Positions 63,850 to 64,000 of a DNA stretch of 64,000 bases are shown in pieces. Positions within the stretch are counted from its first letter, which is position 1; every line of letters starts with the position of its first letter. This DNA is from Ahaetulla prasina. Its lineage: Eukaryota > Chordata > Lepidosauria > Squamata > Colubridae. The notes beneath the pieces were generated by a model. It had not been told where the DNA came from, did no database searches, and saw only the letters and a list, made by a program, of their open reading frames with translations. Both the position numbers and the translations under genes were made by a program. Location of the stretch: NCBI RefSeq assembly GCF_028640845.1, contig NC_080540.1, forward strand, positions 162,192,438-162,256,437, given 5' to 3'.

Positions 63850-64000
63850 CAGGTAGTTCTCAAATTATGACCATTTGTTCAGTGACTGTTCAGAGTTATG
63901 ATGCTGCTGAAGAAAATGACTTACAACTGAACCTCGAAGTTTGTTAAGACTTTCTGATAAACAGTTTGGGGTAATGAAAGAAAAACTTTGGGTAGCAACG
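63850..64000. mobile_element. Tc1/mariner-like MITE (copy 3), cut by window end
   Basis: Starts CAGGTAGTTCTCAAATTATG after TA, with the same interior order as the copy at 9658. The right end lies outside the window. Confidence 0.7.

Noticed and set aside
1..64000. Host genes with exons and splice sites
   Set aside because: Apart from the fragment inside a repeat at about 2820-3060, no frame shows a conserved domain, and no consistent exon chain was seen by eye. Small exons cannot be excluded without transcript data.

Overview
The window looks like squamate reptile nuclear DNA, most probably a snake. The reasons are the repeat mix: a BovB (RTE) LINE, tRNA-headed SINEs with BovB-like tails (Sauria-SINE type), L2 and CR1-like LINEs, a Ty3/Gypsy element, retrovirus-like solo LTRs, a dense population of short hAT-type elements with 8-bp target duplications, and very long GAAA/GGAA tracts. 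I see no convincing host gene. The one exon-like host fragment (about 2820-3060) lies inside a repeat. The window therefore reads as intergenic or deep intronic DNA built from nested mobile elements.

Layout. 1-10 kb: L2 LINE end (1290-2203); hAT element carrying an exon-like fragment (2546-3229); minus-strand BovB split by a solo LTR (3230-5421); CR1/L3-like LINE (5422-6300); Sauria-type SINE and hAT element (6497-7191); CR1-like LINE end split by a second copy of the same LTR (8636-9475); Tc1/mariner-like element (9658-10039). 10-27 kb: about fifteen hAT MITEs, some abutting, plus a CR1/L3-like reverse transcriptase fragment (14315-15475) and SINEs. 28-46 kb: retroviral-type LTRs, a 900-bp pyrimidine tract with higher-order repeats (33490-34390), LTR families A and B, and CR1-like ends. 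46.6-51.2 kb: a complete minus-strand Ty3/Gypsy retrotransposon with paired 188-bp LTRs. 51-64 kb: SINEs, a TIR transposon, more LTRs (one nested inside another), a MITE blown up into a 42-bp minisatellite, an L2 end and a GAAA tract.

How the parts relate. The window holds LINE/SINE partner pairs (BovB with the Sauria-type SINEs, L2 with the SINE at 56128) and autonomous-type relics beside non-autonomous derivatives. Target duplications read directly from the sequence date many insertions relative to each other: LTR A into BovB, LTR A and a hAT into CR1-like ends, LTR B into LTR C, a MITE into a Tc1/mariner-like element.

The most unusual observations are: two unrelated LTR families that each carry a conserved Pro/Glu-rich reading frame with an Arg-rich end; a perfect 39-bp-arm palindrome inside one of those LTRs; a 42-bp module whose copy number runs from 1 to 12 across copies of one hAT MITE family; two hAT elements sharing one 8-bp target; and a structurally complete Gypsy element with near-identical LTRs but an inactivated protease motif and coding breaks. 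No undescribed functional gene system could be demonstrated. Family assignments rest on recognition of motifs, not on a database search.
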